Below are positions 1 through 9,797 of a stretch of 30,983 nucleotides of DNA, one piece after another. The stretch's first letter is position 1; the number at the start of each line of letters is the position of its first letter. The DNA is from a virus. Position numbers and translations under genes: made by a program. The notes below the pieces were generated by a model, which did no database searches, was not told the origin of the DNA, and saw only the letters and a program-made list of their open reading frames with translations. The stretch spans positions 1-30,983 of the IMG/VR virus record IMGVR_UViG_3300030329_004822. One strand, written 5' to 3'.

Positions 1-2118
1 AGTAAAAAAATCTAAATTATTATCAATAAGGCTACTATCTTCTCCAATTATATAAAGTTCAGGGTCTAATTCTTCTGTGAACATATGATGCTTTCTTCCC
101 TCTATTGAAGCATATATTTTCTGACTTCTTATGTCTTCAATTTTAACAGAATGCAAGAAGGCAACATTATTCATTTGTAATGTTGAAATATAACTTAAAG
201 AAGCCCCTCCATTTTGTTCATCTTTCCAATATGGTGGGAAATATTCATATAATATAATATTATTATGAACATCAGGGCTTTCTCCAACTAGGATGTCTTG
301 GTTATCAGGTGTCTTGGCCCCAAAATATAATCCATTGATGCCTGTATAATCAGAAGAATAGGATAGTCCATTATTACCACCTGATGACCCCCAATATCTT
401 TTGTCTCCTTTTGCTTCTGAATTAAGAGCATATATACATGCATTTTCATAAAAATCATTAATAGGACACAAGAACTCTTGAAACTCCATAGGATTTTGTG
501 CAATATCATCTAATTGAGTTGATGTTTCTGCAATAAGAGCATTAGCATATGCTTGATAAGCATAAATTGCTTCATTGCTATTAATTGCATCAAAATTTAA
601 AACATCAGCAATTTGATTTATTGCTGACAAAACATCAGCGCTTAATGGTGCAACAAAAATTCCTAATCCTTCTTGGGCAAAACTTCCATCATTATCACTT
701 GGCCCTAATTCAGCAGCAGTTCCTGAATATTTATAATCGCTTAACATGAAAGTGTTTCCTGCAAATACATTATCAATATGAATATTCATCAGTTCATTAC
801 TAACACCATCTTCTAAAATAAGCACTATATATCTTCCATCACCTTTTTGTGTCAGTTGAGAATGATAAGTTGTGTTCATATTAAAATTTGTAGAAGAATC
901 ACCTGATTGGACCCCTTCTCCTGCCCTATACCACCTTTTTTCAAAACCATTATTATTACTTATAGATTCTGCATTTAACATATCATCATTGCTTAGATTT
1001 GACATTTGAGCATTAGGTAGGCTTATAATGCTTCCAGTTACTGGATAAGAAGCCTTTACCATTCTCTGTTGAAATCCAACTATGTCATATAGTCTAAAGT
1101 CGGTTTCATCTTCCTCCCCTAGAACTACTGGTAATAGATTGTCTGATGGCACCCCTGCCCCTGTTAAAAATAATAAAGACCTTGAATATTTGCTAGACTG
1201 GAAATTTGTAGTTCCTTGAAAATGGTCTAATATTAAATAATCTGTTCCTGATTTTACATATAAATAATATGGGTTCCCTGATGGTAGATTTTTACCTGAA
1301 AAAAAAGATGGTACCTTAGACGTTTTGAAAGTTGATGATGTTGGACAAAAATCAAAAAGAAGATTTAGGTTTCTAGGATTTGTACTATCTACATAAGGAA
1401 GAACAGGAGATTTATCAACTTTCCCAAAGACCATTGGAACAACAGCATCTTTGCCTTTATATTCATCAGAAATATTTGAACTAATATTTTCAGGCAGCCT
1501 ATCAATGGACATATATGGAACATTTTTCTTTGCAATTTGTCTTTGTGTTTTATCTTCTACTGTTATAGATATAATGTCATCATTAGTTGTTACTCTGCTA
1601 ATTTCACCCCTATACATTAAAGCACAATCATAATCACCTTCCTGTGCTTCTTCATTAGGGTATAGATTCAACCTATATGTTGATGGAGATTGGTAAAATA
1701 AATATACATCATGATTGATTAAGTTATCATTTATATATTCAGATAGTTTTTCATTAGAATCATAATGATTATACAATGTAAATCTTAAAGTATTTATTTT
1801 TAATGTTTTCTTATCATAATCATTTGAAACTTTTATGCTAGAAACATTCTTTATACAACTTATAGTATCACATTTTCTATTATCATAAGCAGATATTTGT
1901 CCTGAGTTTAAAATGGCATTAGTGTACTCTAAATATTCATTGTTTGATGTTAGGAAGAACTTTGGATTTGCAACATATTCTCCCTTTCCATTATGATATT
2001 GCCCATCTAAATAATAAGGAAATTCAGCCTGTTTTTGTTTTGCTATAACTATTATAGGTTTTAATGTTTGTCCTGAAACAACAATATCATTCTTGAAATA
2101 TTTTGATAGTTTTAACAT
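1..2118 (-). CDS. Tail hub/tip-like structural protein, N-terminal 706 codons (gene continues across the sequence end)
   Basis: A frame with no stop runs from an ATG at 2118 to base 1 (I checked every codon). It starts 3 bases after the tape-measure stop, where siphophages usually encode tail hub or tip proteins. Around residues 175-235 it has an alternating hydrophobic stretch that includes GEISRV, TVEDKTQR, the tract RLPENISSNI and VFGKVDKSP. This resembles the N-terminal region of phage tail hub proteins, but I cannot assign a named family. There is no obvious transmembrane segment. The frame at base 1 is continuous with the frame entering at base 30983, so the complete protein is probably 916 aa with a dockerin-like C-terminus. 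The Shine-Dalgarno signal is poor and translation may be coupled to the tape measure. The hub role comes mainly from gene order. Confidence 0.8.
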   Translation of the reverse strand, partial: MLKLSKYFKNDIVVSGQTLKPIIVIAKQKQAEFPYYLDGQYHNGKGEYVANPKFFLTSNNEYLEYTNAILNSGQISAYDNRKCDTISCIKNVSSIKVSNDYDKKTLKINTLRFTLYNHYDSNEKLSEYINDNLINHDVYLFYQSPSTYRLNLYPNEEAQEGDYDCALMYRGEISRVTTNDDIISITVEDKTQRQIAKKNVPYMSIDRLPENISSNISDEYKGKDAVVPMVFGKVDKSPVLPYVDSTNPRNLNLLFDFCPTSSTFKTSKVPSFFSGKNLPSGNPYYLYVKSGTDYLILDHFQGTTNFQSSKYSRSLLFLTGAGVPSDNLLPVVLGEEDETDFRLYDIVGFQQRMVKASYPVTGSIISLPNAQMSNLSNDDMLNAESISNNNGFEKRWYRAGEGVQSGDSSTNFNMNTTYHSQLTQKGDGRYIVLILEDGVSNELMNIHIDNVFAGNTFMLSDYKYSGTAAELGPSDNDGSFAQEGLGIFVAPLSADVLSAINQIADVLNFDAINSNEAIYAYQAYANALIAETSTQLDDIAQNPMEFQEFLCPINDFYENACIYALNSEAKGDKRYWGSSGGNNGLSYSSDYTGINGLYFGAKTPDNQDILVGESPDVHNNIILYEYFPPYWKDEQNGGASLSYISTLQMNNVAFLHSVKIEDIRSQKIYASIEGRKHHMFTEELDPELYIIGEDSSLIDNNLDFFT

Positions 2119-2121
2119 TAA

Positions 2122-3894
2122 TTAAATTTGGCCCCATTCATCTTGTCCAAGATTATTTCCTAATCTAATTCCCTCTCTTATTCTTGGTATGATTTCACTT
2201 TCAACCATATCTTCTGTCATCATAGGATTATTAAGATTAATAGTTATATTTCCATTTTGTGGACCACTGACATTAGGGTCATCTGCAAGAGGAGTGATTT
2301 GTACATGCTCCTTCCCACTAGGGTTATCCCCTACCATTATCATTTGTGGACCATCTGTAACAAAGTCACCACCTGTTGCAAACTTGGTAACTTGATTTGC
2401 TAATGCTGTTGCTGCTGCAAAGGCTGTTGCACCTGCAATGGCACCTACAACAGGACCCCCTCTTTCAACCCCCCATTTATATGCTTTAACTGCTGATGCT
2501 GCTGCTGCCCTAAATGCTTCTTTATAATCTTCAAGTTTTTTTGCTTCTGCACTATCTTGGAGTGAATTTATTAATTTTTTTTGTGCTTTAGCCCCTTCTT
2601 CTAATAATTTTTTCTGTTTTTTTTGTGATTCAGTAGTTGCATCTTCACCATCTTTAGTTGCATCAGTTTGCCCTGTAATTAACTTAGTTCTTTGTAATTC
2701 CAGCCCATTAATTTTTGCAAGTATGACTGAGATGTTTAGTAGTGCTTCTTCTTCTGTACTTAGATTGTCTAATTGCCCTTCTTGAGAAATACCTAATTCA
2801 TCATTAATTTGTTTTTTTCTTTCTTGCATCTCATTGTGTACATGCAACATATAGTTTGCATCTCCTGCAAGACCCACAGTCATATTCCCTTGTTCAATCT
2901 GTATTTTTTCTAACTCAAGAGATTTCCTTCTCTCATCTGTCATGCCAAGTTCTATGGCTCCAATTTCTTCACCTAATTTTTTTCTTTCTTTGGATATTTC
3001 TACTAATCTATCTTCAATAGCCTGTGCATCAAGTCCTGTTTTATTAACATCTTTTAATTCCTTATTTAGAATTTTAATATCTCTATCAAGTTGTAAGTTT
3101 TTCAATCTTAATAATGATTCGCCTTCTACCCCTAGATTCTCTAATTCTCTTATAGTTGTTTCTAAATCTGTTTCTGTGAGTTCCCTGAAAAAATTACTTG
3201 CATTTTCTGCTGCTTCCTTTAAGAATCCTGCAACACTTGTAACGGCAGGTGATAAAATTTCTCCAAAAGATTCACCTGCATCCCCAATAGCATTCTTCAT
3301 CTGTGCTAATGCTCCAGCCATAGTATCAGTCTGCTCTTTTGCCTGTCCTCCAAATATATCTGCTATGCTTCCTGTTAATGATTCAAGTCTCTCTGTGGAA
3401 CCAACAGCACCTTCCACCTGAATACCATACCTTGATAAAGCATTTGTAGATGAACCTAATGTTTTAGACACCAAGTCTGCTGATGCAACTAAATCAAAAC
3501 CTTTTGCTGCTGCTAAATCTAATGTTGCTTCTGTTGCTGCCTTTATTGCTTCTTCATCTTTAACAAAAGCAGCAATAAGTGCCTGTGCTTCCATAACAGT
3601 CTCATCACCAAACATTGTAACTTGCTGTAATGCTTTTGCTTGATTTAAAAGTTCTTTTGATGTTTTTCCAAGTGCTGCTTCTAACTTTTTCTCTGCAAGT
3701 TCTTGTTGTCCAAATAAATCAATAGAAGATTTTATTGCCCCTAGTAATGCTCTTGCACCAAAATAAGCACCTGCTGCCATAGCAGCAGATTTAGCCATAT
3801 CTTTCAAGCCATTACTAACACCTTTAAGTTGTCTTTTGGCCTTCTGTGCGCCTGTGGCCTTAACTTCTATTAGTTGTCTATTTGTGTCTGTCAT
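2122..3894 (-). CDS. Tail tape measure protein
   Basis: The 590-aa protein sets tail length and is carried inside the tail tube. It is rich in Ala, Lys and Glu with long predicted helices and coiled coil. A small hydrophobic segment sits near residues 35-65 (AAMAAGAYFGARALLGAI) and a second near 480-500 (GAIAGATAFAAATALA), as is usual for tape measures. At about 1.5 angstrom per residue the tail would be roughly 90 nm, short for a siphovirus (rule of thumb from known phages). The start overlaps the frameshifted chaperone by 17 bases. The preceding tail tube and chaperones and the following hub gene support the call. Confidence 0.88.
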   Translation of the reverse strand: MTDTNRQLIEVKATGAQKAKRQLKGVSNGLKDMAKSAAMAAGAYFGARALLGAIKSSIDLFGQQELAEKKLEAALGKTSKELLNQAKALQQVTMFGDETVMEAQALIAAFVKDEEAIKAATEATLDLAAAKGFDLVASADLVSKTLGSSTNALSRYGIQVEGAVGSTERLESLTGSIADIFGGQAKEQTDTMAGALAQMKNAIGDAGESFGEILSPAVTSVAGFLKEAAENASNFFRELTETDLETTIRELENLGVEGESLLRLKNLQLDRDIKILNKELKDVNKTGLDAQAIEDRLVEISKERKKLGEEIGAIELGMTDERRKSLELEKIQIEQGNMTVGLAGDANYMLHVHNEMQERKKQINDELGISQEGQLDNLSTEEEALLNISVILAKINGLELQRTKLITGQTDATKDGEDATTESQKKQKKLLEEGAKAQKKLINSLQDSAEAKKLEDYKEAFRAAAASAVKAYKWGVERGGPVVGAIAGATAFAAATALANQVTKFATGGDFVTDGPQMIMVGDNPSGKEHVQITPLADDPNVSGPQNGNITINLNNPMMTEDMVESEIIPRIREGIRLGNNLGQDEWGQI

Positions 3895-4548
3895 TTTGTT
3901 CTTTCTTAATGTTGTTCATTATATATTCTATTTCTAAGAAATCATCTACTACTCTTGCAGGAGTATCATTAAGTGATGGATAGGGGGGAACAGAAAAGGA
4001 CTTGCAGAAGTTATATTCCTTGATTCTTTGTTGCATTTTAGAATCTATTAATTCTGATGTATTACAAAAGAAGAAGTGTTCAACATATAATTGCTCAGAC
4101 CCATTTTTTATACCTTTATTTTGAATGTCTTGATAGCAATTTAATAATTCTCCATATACATCATCTATTGTAATAAAGTCTTTAACTTTTCCATCTAAAG
4201 GTGACCTTGCCTTATATGGATATTCAAAGCCATTATTGCCATCACCTTTTAATCCTTTGATAGAGACCCAAACATTGATATAAAAAACTATTTCTTCAAT
4301 TTTTTTTTATTCATCTCAACAATAACTCTAGCACCAATAGCATACAATTCTTCATTTGAGTATTCATGAATATCATCATCACTTAAATAAGTTCCTGCTC
4401 TTATAATGTGAAGCCAAAAACTAAAGTTCTTTTCTGTGCTGTCATCATATATCAAGTCATTAAGTTCTGCTCTTTGTGTTAAATTTAATTCCTTAAATTC
4501 AACTTCAAAGGATTTCAATCCCTTCCCTTCTACTTTACACTTTTTCAT
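3878..4548 (-). CDS. Tail assembly chaperone, frameshifted long product (gpGT-like)
   Basis: This is a two-part gene. The first 83 codons are shared with the 86-aa chaperone and end at a run of nine A (minus strand; window 4300-4308). A -1 slip there reads ATT GAA GAA and stays open for 140 codons to a TAG at 3878-3880, giving about 223 aa. The second frame has no start codon near its beginning. Its first ATG comes about 88 codons in, so frameshifting is the natural way to express it. The position between tail tube and tape measure is exactly where lambda G/GT and its equivalents lie in siphophages. The long form would bind the tape measure and recruit tube subunits. Frameshift efficiency cannot be read from sequence. 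Confidence 0.85.
4288..4548 (-). CDS. Tail assembly chaperone, short product (gpG-like)
   Basis: The 86-aa protein (MKKCKVEGKG...) is the unshifted product. It is acidic in the middle with a very basic tail (NKKKLKK) encoded by the slippery A run. In siphophages the short chaperone coats the tape measure before tube polymerisation and is absent from the virion. The start has AGAGG and GGAAAGG upstream. A small inverted repeat lies just before it (TCAGT at 4563-4567, ACTGA at 4574-4578) in the only gap between this gene and the tail tube. The family is assigned by position and the frameshift, not by sequence resemblance. Confidence 0.78.
   Translation of the reverse strand: MKKCKVEGKGLKSFEVEFKELNLTQRAELNDLIYDDSTEKNFSFWLHIIRAGTYLSDDDIHEYSNEELYAIGARVIVEMNKKKLKK
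4300..4308 (-). promoter_or_regulatory. A9 slippery site for programmed -1 frameshift
   Basis: The minus strand reads ATG AAT AAA AAA AAA TTG AAG AAA TAG in the zero frame. Nine consecutive A allow tRNA-Lys to re-pair after slipping one base back. The zero frame stops 4 codons after the run while the -1 frame is open for 140 codons. RNA polymerase slippage on the A run is an alternative mechanism with the same outcome. Confidence 0.82.
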
Positions 4549-4585
4549 TCCTCTACCTTTCCTCAGTCGCCAAACTGATTATTGT

Positions 4586-5569
4586 TTATGCTTGTGTATT
4601 AATGTTTACAACAGGATTATCACCACTTGCTGAATCATAAGTAAATCTCAATGGTATTGTTTGTTTCCAACCATCATCATCATAACTTATACCTGCTTCA
4701 TCTACAAATACTTTTTCACCTGTAATTTGAAATACTGTTGTATCTAAATTAAGAGCAACACCACTTGTAGTACCTATTGCTGCTAAACTTGCAGCATCTC
4801 TCTTGCATGTCAATGAACCTGTTACTTCATAAGGCATAATACCATATCCAACTGGTTTATAATCATTAGCCTTAACAAACCCTATTTTGTTAACTGGTCT
4901 TGATATATTCAATTCAAATCCATATAGAATCAAATCTTGTGCATTTAATTGAGTTGTTGCTAAATCATGCATAGCAAACAAAGTATTCTGTGCAGCCAAT
5001 GTTGTTTCAGTACCACCTGAAAAAGTCTTAGTAGCCTCTGATGGAACATATCCTGTTTGAAATGTAGCAGTGCATAAAACCACAGAACCATTACTTGATA
5101 TATCACCTGTCATAGTTAGCCCTGTACACATACAAGATGTGAATGATATATCTGTATTAAGTCCTGCATGTGCGCCATTTTCAAACCAAATAGTTACAGG
5201 CACAGCATTTGTAACAGCATCACTATATGATGTAACAGTAGGACTGCTTCCCAATAAAGCATTAGCCCCATCTCCATCACCAAATAAAGCCTTGCAAACT
5301 CTATTAATTGATTGTGCTGTTGCATGGAATGTAAGTGATATATCAAACATCCTGTCATGCTCTTGCCACTTAACCATATCATTACTCATATTATATGAAC
5401 CTGCCCCAACTCTTGCAGGTGCCATACTAAGTGAATGCTTTTTGACATCTGAAAAAGAATAATCTGTAACAGGCATAACAATTCTTGTAGCATCATTTGT
5501 TGCTATTGTTCCCATTGTTACTTCTGTTGCTATAACTACCGTAGAATTTTGTTTTGTTTGATAACTCAT
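4586..5569 (-). CDS. Major tail tube protein
   Basis: A 327-aa protein beginning MSYQTKQNSTVVIATE, the usual style of a tail tube N-terminus that binds its neighbour. It is rich in beta-strand, Thr, Ser and Gly with no membrane segment. It includes a stretch on target values and strand repeats (GLTMTGDISSNGSVVLC near residue 150) typical of major tail proteins. It follows the tail terminator and precedes the chaperones, the standard siphophage order. The start overlaps the previous stop as ATGA, with GGGGGTAAG upstream as the ribosome site. Family assignment rests on order, length and composition. Confidence 0.78.
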   Translation of the reverse strand: MSYQTKQNSTVVIATEVTMGTIATNDATRIVMPVTDYSFSDVKKHSLSMAPARVGAGSYNMSNDMVKWQEHDRMFDISLTFHATAQSINRVCKALFGDGDGANALLGSSPTVTSYSDAVTNAVPVTIWFENGAHAGLNTDISFTSCMCTGLTMTGDISSNGSVVLCTATFQTGYVPSEATKTFSGGTETTLAAQNTLFAMHDLATTQLNAQDLILYGFELNISRPVNKIGFVKANDYKPVGYGIMPYEVTGSLTCKRDAASLAAIGTTSGVALNLDTTVFQITGEKVFVDEAGISYDDDGWKQTIPLRFTYDSASGDNPVVNINTQA

Positions 5570-5757
5570 TTTGTCTTACCCCCTTTGGTATTTTTTTTAA
5601 TTTCTGTTAAATGTTCTTTCAGGCTATCAGGAATAGGACCTTTAATCTCAACTTCCTTTCCTGAAATAAGCCAAATATGTTTAGATGAAGAACCTAATCC
5701 TATGTAATTTTCATTATCATCTAAATCCTTATAACTTTTCTTCGCTTTTACTTTCAT
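5566..5757 (-). CDS. Small protein of unknown function in the tail module
   Basis: 63 aa, charged, with a lysine-rich start (MKVKAKKSYKD) and a lysine-rich tail (KKNTKGGKTK). The centre has a short beta-like stretch (HIWLISGKEVEIKGPIP). It overlaps the tail tube start by 4 bases (ATGA), so it is translationally coupled. Small head-tail joining proteins are common at this place, but I recognise no family. Confidence 0.7.
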   Translation of the reverse strand: MKVKAKKSYKDLDDNENYIGLGSSSKHIWLISGKEVEIKGPIPDSLKEHLTEIKKNTKGGKTK

Positions 5758-5764
5758 ATTTCTC

Positions 5765-6205
5765 CTAACCTAAGTTGCTTAAATGTTCACAGGATAAATC
5801 CCACCCTACAATAAAATAATCTTCATATTCCTCATTGTCACTGTCCATATTGAGTTCTAAGTCTCCTATCATAACATTATATGCAGTTGTTGAATCTGAT
5901 AATGACAATGTTGGATTATCATGTACCAATGCTTCTAATATGCTCACTTGATTTAGAACATAGTTCTGAAATTGTTTATTATTTCTATTTAAGAAGTAAT
6001 ATCTTACTTCCATATTAAATGTTCTGTGTTCAGAATTTTTTGTCACATCTCCTTGTTCTGAACTTACAGGAACAACACTTATAAATTGATTTGCCTTAAC
6101 ATCATCATACCAATCACTATATACAGGACATTTCATCTCAGCCATAATTTTACTCTTTAAAGCCTTTAATATATTGGCCCAATTATTTGTATAGGTAACT
6201 GACAT
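5765..6205 (-). CDS. Putative tail terminator / tail completion protein
   Basis: A 146-aa protein of the size and layout of tail terminators. An N-terminal helix (NWANILKALKSKIMAEM) is followed by a beta-rich domain with paired strands (FISVVPVSSEQ, TFNMEVRYYFLN) and an acidic C-terminal part. It overlaps the upstream connector gene by one base and precedes the tail tube, where lambda U-like or HK97 gp10-like proteins occur. The role is inferred from position. Confidence 0.6.
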   Translation of the reverse strand: MSVTYTNNWANILKALKSKIMAEMKCPVYSDWYDDVKANQFISVVPVSSEQGDVTKNSEHRTFNMEVRYYFLNRNNKQFQNYVLNQVSILEALVHDNPTLSLSDSTTAYNVMIGDLELNMDSDNEEYEDYFIVGWDLSCEHLSNLG

Positions 6206-7194
6206 TATCTGCTCAATTCTATTGTTGCATTACTCTTATTTGTTTGTTTAATATGGCTACCATATACTTCTATTTCCCAAATATCACCATCAGTAGCACT
6301 TGCACCCTGAAATCTTACCCAAATACCACTACCACCTACAAGTTCTTGCAAACCCCCAGTGATTATATTGGAATCTGTTACTGCTCCAAATAATTTATCG
6401 TTTGCTAGATAGTGTGTTTTGTATGTTCCAACTCCATAGGCACCTGTATCTTCTATTTCAACTTTTAGTATATCATAATTGCCACCTGAATATTCTCCTG
6501 AAACTTCTACTATATCCATAGAGCCTGATACGTTCCTATATCTTATAGAACCCTTCTTATCATTAGCATCTACTTCACTAGATAGTTTATATACACCATC
6601 ATTTAATTTGTCCACTAAACCTGTTCTTTCAGGATTAGTTACTAAACTCATAAAATAATCTGCTTCTTCACTTGGGCCTTCTTTTGCTCTAATAATATTA
6701 GATGTTGCAATATAACATACTGCTTTAATAATAATTGGGTCATATTCTTCTGATGTAGAAATTGCTGCTGTATCAATATCAACTTGTTTTATTTTTTCTA
6801 ATGGTGTTGAATATCTTGCATCTAAATAATTATGTAATTCTAAACTAGCATCTACCAATGTTTGATTTAAAAAATCTGTAAAATCTTGTCCTACTTCAAA
6901 TACTTGTTCATTTATAGTAGTAGATGAATAATTGCTATTATAATATTCTACTTGATTTGTTGCACTTGCATAAAACCATTCACCATTACTATCAACAGCA
7001 CCTGATGTTGATTGTGCTGCTGCTAACTCCTCACCATTTACAAACAATTTATCAACATATCCACAATCTCTAAATAAATGAAGATTACCTGATGTTAATG
7101 TAGGGAAGATTTGAACCTTTGAATCAAAATCTGAAACACGATTGAAGTATTTAGTTAAGTCTGAAATTCCTGCATATGTAAAGTTTGTTGCCAT
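6205..7194 (-). CDS. Putative head-tail connector/adaptor protein with extra C-terminal domain
   Basis: 329 aa. The opening ISDLTKYFNRVSDFD and the later helical stretch LELHNYLDARYSTPLEKI, followed by IIIKAVCYIATSNIIR, match the layout of DUF1320/Gp36-like adaptors that dock below the portal. The usual adaptor is about 140 aa. Here an insertion of about 70 residues lies between the two parts, and about 120 beta-rich residues follow from about residue 210 (YRNVSGSMDIVEVSGEYSGG and GIWVRFQGASATDGDIWEIE). That extra domain may be a decoration or a carbohydrate-binding-like fold (inference). Confidence 0.6.
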   Translation of the reverse strand: MATNFTYAGISDLTKYFNRVSDFDSKVQIFPTLTSGNLHLFRDCGYVDKLFVNGEELAAAQSTSGAVDSNGEWFYASATNQVEYYNSNYSSTTINEQVFEVGQDFTDFLNQTLVDASLELHNYLDARYSTPLEKIKQVDIDTAAISTSEEYDPIIIKAVCYIATSNIIRAKEGPSEEADYFMSLVTNPERTGLVDKLNDGVYKLSSEVDANDKKGSIRYRNVSGSMDIVEVSGEYSGGNYDILKVEIEDTGAYGVGTYKTHYLANDKLFGAVTDSNIITGGLQELVGGSGIWVRFQGASATDGDIWEIEVYGSHIKQTNKSNATIELSR

Positions 7195-7201
7195 AATTCT
7201 C

Positions 7202-8974
7202 CTATCCTAGTAATAACATTTCTATCTTGCTATCTGCTTTTGGATTCATGCTTCTAGCACTTATTTTTGTAATTGTATTATATGCTGATGTTGAATATTT
7301 AGCACCCCCTGAATGTGCTGACAATGATTCTGCATGTATTTTAAATTCAGCATATGCATAATTGCTTGAAAATTTTGTGTGTCCTGTAACATATGAAATG
7401 CTACCGACAATAGCCCCATCATGTACCAAATTTCCATTTCCATCATCAAGGATAAATGCTGATAAATTCTGTTTTTCTTTCCCTGTAATAGGGTCAACTA
7501 TTGTTTCAGGTTCTAAATATGATTTAGGACCATATACAATAACATGTGCTGCATCATTTAATGGAGCAGGACCTGTTGGTGTTCCTTTTAAAATTGGTAT
7601 TGATGAGCCATCTTTTGAAGGGAATCTACCTACACCAAATGGTGTAGTGCCTGTTGTATTGCCTAGTCCTACCACTGTTCCAGTATGATTAGAATGTGAT
7701 GTTATTCTTACATCCCCATTTACAAGTCCTATTGTCACTTTCTTATTGTATAATCCTGATGAAACATCATAAAACTTTTCATCAAAAATAGCCTGTATCT
7801 TAGGCAATACTGCGTTGCCTGAACCTGAGAAACTGACATCATTTGCATCCGTTGTGAAGGCTATTGTTTGTGCTGCTCCAGTAGCACTCCAACCACCTGC
7901 TTGATAGTCGTCAACAACAACGGTGAACGTGTACTGGGTACTAGAATTTAAACCTGTGGAATCAGATGCTTTTATACCTGTTAATCCCCAATCTAAATAA
8001 CCTCCCCCACTATAAAATGGCCCTATTGCAACACTACCTGCAACTATTCCATCTGCTGTATTTCCTGTTGCTCCTGATGTCCTCGCATAAGAAAAAAATG
8101 CTCCTCTTTGAGAGAAGTTTCCATTAGCATCTGTCATACATCTTCCAACATCATATTTCAAATATTCATTCCCAAAGAAAAACTTTAAATCTTCATTATC
8201 TACTATTGCTGCTGCTGTTGAACCTAACAAGCCTCTTGTAACTGTTAACTCATTAGCAGTTTTAGAAACAACGGATATTACTTCTGAGCCAAGCATAATT
8301 AAATCACCTGCTTCAAAAAAATCACCATCATCAACAGTTATAGTAGTATCAGTAATTCCAAGACCACTTGGTTCATTTACCTGAACATCTGCACCACTAT
8401 TATATGTGCTTCCTGCAAATAAATGCAAATCTATATATTCATTGCCACTATTAATATCTTTAGGCTCTATTGATATTGCCCCTGCTGCTGCTTTTGCTGC
8501 TGATTCAAGTGTTGTGTCTAACAAAGCATAACTTAACATTCTATTGTTTGGGAGATATATAAACTCACCTGCTGGTAAAATCATACTGATAGTTCTGACT
8601 GCTGTTGCACCAGCACCTACATCTTCAGCATTAATATCAATAGCATTATGCAGGTCCATTGTTGTTCCTGATGTATGTGAATCATTCCTCCAATCCCAAA
8701 TACTAATCATAATCTCTTGGCATATATTACTTACATTCTTTAATACTACTACTTTAGCACTCTGAACTGTTAAAGCATTTAATCCCTTATCAAAAGATGA
8801 AAGAGTTATAAAGGCATCAGAATTATCTAAATCCTGTGTAATGCTTGATTTTTCTGTATATAATTTACTAGATTCACACAAGTAGTCTCCATCATTTGTC
8901 TCAATGTTGAGATTTATTTTAGCAGAACCACTAAGCCTTCTTCTTCCTGCTGTTGTTAAATTTGTATATGCCAT
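7202..8974 (-). CDS. Large virion structural protein (fibre- or neck-associated)
   Basis: 590 aa, rich in Gly, Ser, Thr, Asn and Asp with beta-sandwich-like segments and no membrane region. Residues about 215-265 (ITDTTITVDDGDFFEAGDLI ... VISVVSKTANELTVTRG) form a compact repeat common in phage structural proteins that carry a short beta barrel with a turn on each strand. It lies between the fibre-like 261-aa protein and the connectors, so it is probably in the virion at the neck or as a fibre. I do not recognise an enzyme. It has its own ribosome site (AGGAAAGG). Confidence 0.6.
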   Translation of the reverse strand: MAYTNLTTAGRRRLSGSAKINLNIETNDGDYLCESSKLYTEKSSITQDLDNSDAFITLSSFDKGLNALTVQSAKVVVLKNVSNICQEIMISIWDWRNDSHTSGTTMDLHNAIDINAEDVGAGATAVRTISMILPAGEFIYLPNNRMLSYALLDTTLESAAKAAAGAISIEPKDINSGNEYIDLHLFAGSTYNSGADVQVNEPSGLGITDTTITVDDGDFFEAGDLIMLGSEVISVVSKTANELTVTRGLLGSTAAAIVDNEDLKFFFGNEYLKYDVGRCMTDANGNFSQRGAFFSYARTSGATGNTADGIVAGSVAIGPFYSGGGYLDWGLTGIKASDSTGLNSSTQYTFTVVVDDYQAGGWSATGAAQTIAFTTDANDVSFSGSGNAVLPKIQAIFDEKFYDVSSGLYNKKVTIGLVNGDVRITSHSNHTGTVVGLGNTTGTTPFGVGRFPSKDGSSIPILKGTPTGPAPLNDAAHVIVYGPKSYLEPETIVDPITGKEKQNLSAFILDDGNGNLVHDGAIVGSISYVTGHTKFSSNYAYAEFKIHAESLSAHSGGAKYSTSAYNTITKISARSMNPKADSKIEMLLLG

Positions 8975-8988
8975 AAATTTTTCCTTTC

Positions 8989-9774
8989 CTAAGTTAAATG
9001 ATATTTCACAACAACTTGCAATGAATAATCTGAATTTATTGAATCACTCCTAAACATAGCCATTATTACTCTACCTGCTACAACATCTGCACTATCTACT
9101 GTCCAAGTTGATAAGTATGATTGCTCTCCACCATCATTTGTAACATCATCATTATGTGCTAACACTGTTCCACTTATTAATGCTGCTGTATTTCCTGAAG
9201 TAAACCTGTAACTCATTAAGTGCATTCTAGTTGTGTCACCTGTTGCTGCATCTGCACCTTCTAAAGAATAAACACCATCTATTGAAATATTATCAGGAAC
9301 ATACCATAAGCAAGGCACTAAATCAGCACCTCTGCTTGATGCTGAATCTGATGTTGTAAAAGATGTTGCAGGGTCTGTTAATGTTCCAAATGAAGGCCCA
9401 TTCCCCAATGTTCCATAATTTGCATTTCCAAAAGTTAATGCCTGATGTGTATTTGCAGCAAAAGCAGTTGATTCTGTGTTCCCAACTGAGAATGTTGCAT
9501 ATTGTGTATTTACATTATGTCCTAATGCTTTAACTTGGCTATTTGTAGTATCTACATAAAATTTAGTTGAATCTGAAGCATCATTAATAGCAAGTGTCCT
9601 TACATTATTTACTGAAGATTTTACCTGTAAGGCTCTATTAGATACACTTATAGACGTTGAAGAACCATTACCTGTATTAACGGAACGTAATGTGCTGTCA
9701 ACTCCGTTGTTGCTATTCTCAATAGTTAATAAATCCTTGTAAGTTCCTGCTGGTGATTTGCCTGTCAAAGCCAT
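8989..9774 (-). CDS. Fibre-like or head-decoration structural protein
   Basis: 261 aa. The first half is a repetitive Ser/Thr/Asn region (GNGSSTSISVSNRALQVKSS) typical of trimeric fibre shafts. The second half is a probable beta-rich head domain ending in SLQVVVKYHLT. The end of the 590-aa protein at 9971-11743 is similar in style: both end in a domain with a water-soluble multi-strand pattern (FRSDSINSDYSLQVVV versus WINGAIEVEYS). It has a ribosome site GGAG 8 bases before the ATG and its own candidate promoter upstream. Receptor binding is an inference. Confidence 0.6.
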   Translation of the reverse strand: MALTGKSPAGTYKDLLTIENSNNGVDSTLRSVNTGNGSSTSISVSNRALQVKSSVNNVRTLAINDASDSTKFYVDTTNSQVKALGHNVNTQYATFSVGNTESTAFAANTHQALTFGNANYGTLGNGPSFGTLTDPATSFTTSDSASSRGADLVPCLWYVPDNISIDGVYSLEGADAATGDTTRMHLMSYRFTSGNTAALISGTVLAHNDDVTNDGGEQSYLSTWTVDSADVVAGRVIMAMFRSDSINSDYSLQVVVKYHLT

Positions 9775-9797
9775 ATATTTACTCCATTATTGTCTTT

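Noticed and set aside
2189-2395. Plus-strand open frames opposite the tape measure and fibre genes
   Set aside because: They are mirror frames of real genes, with no ribosome sites and proline/serine-rich translations typical of antisense reading.
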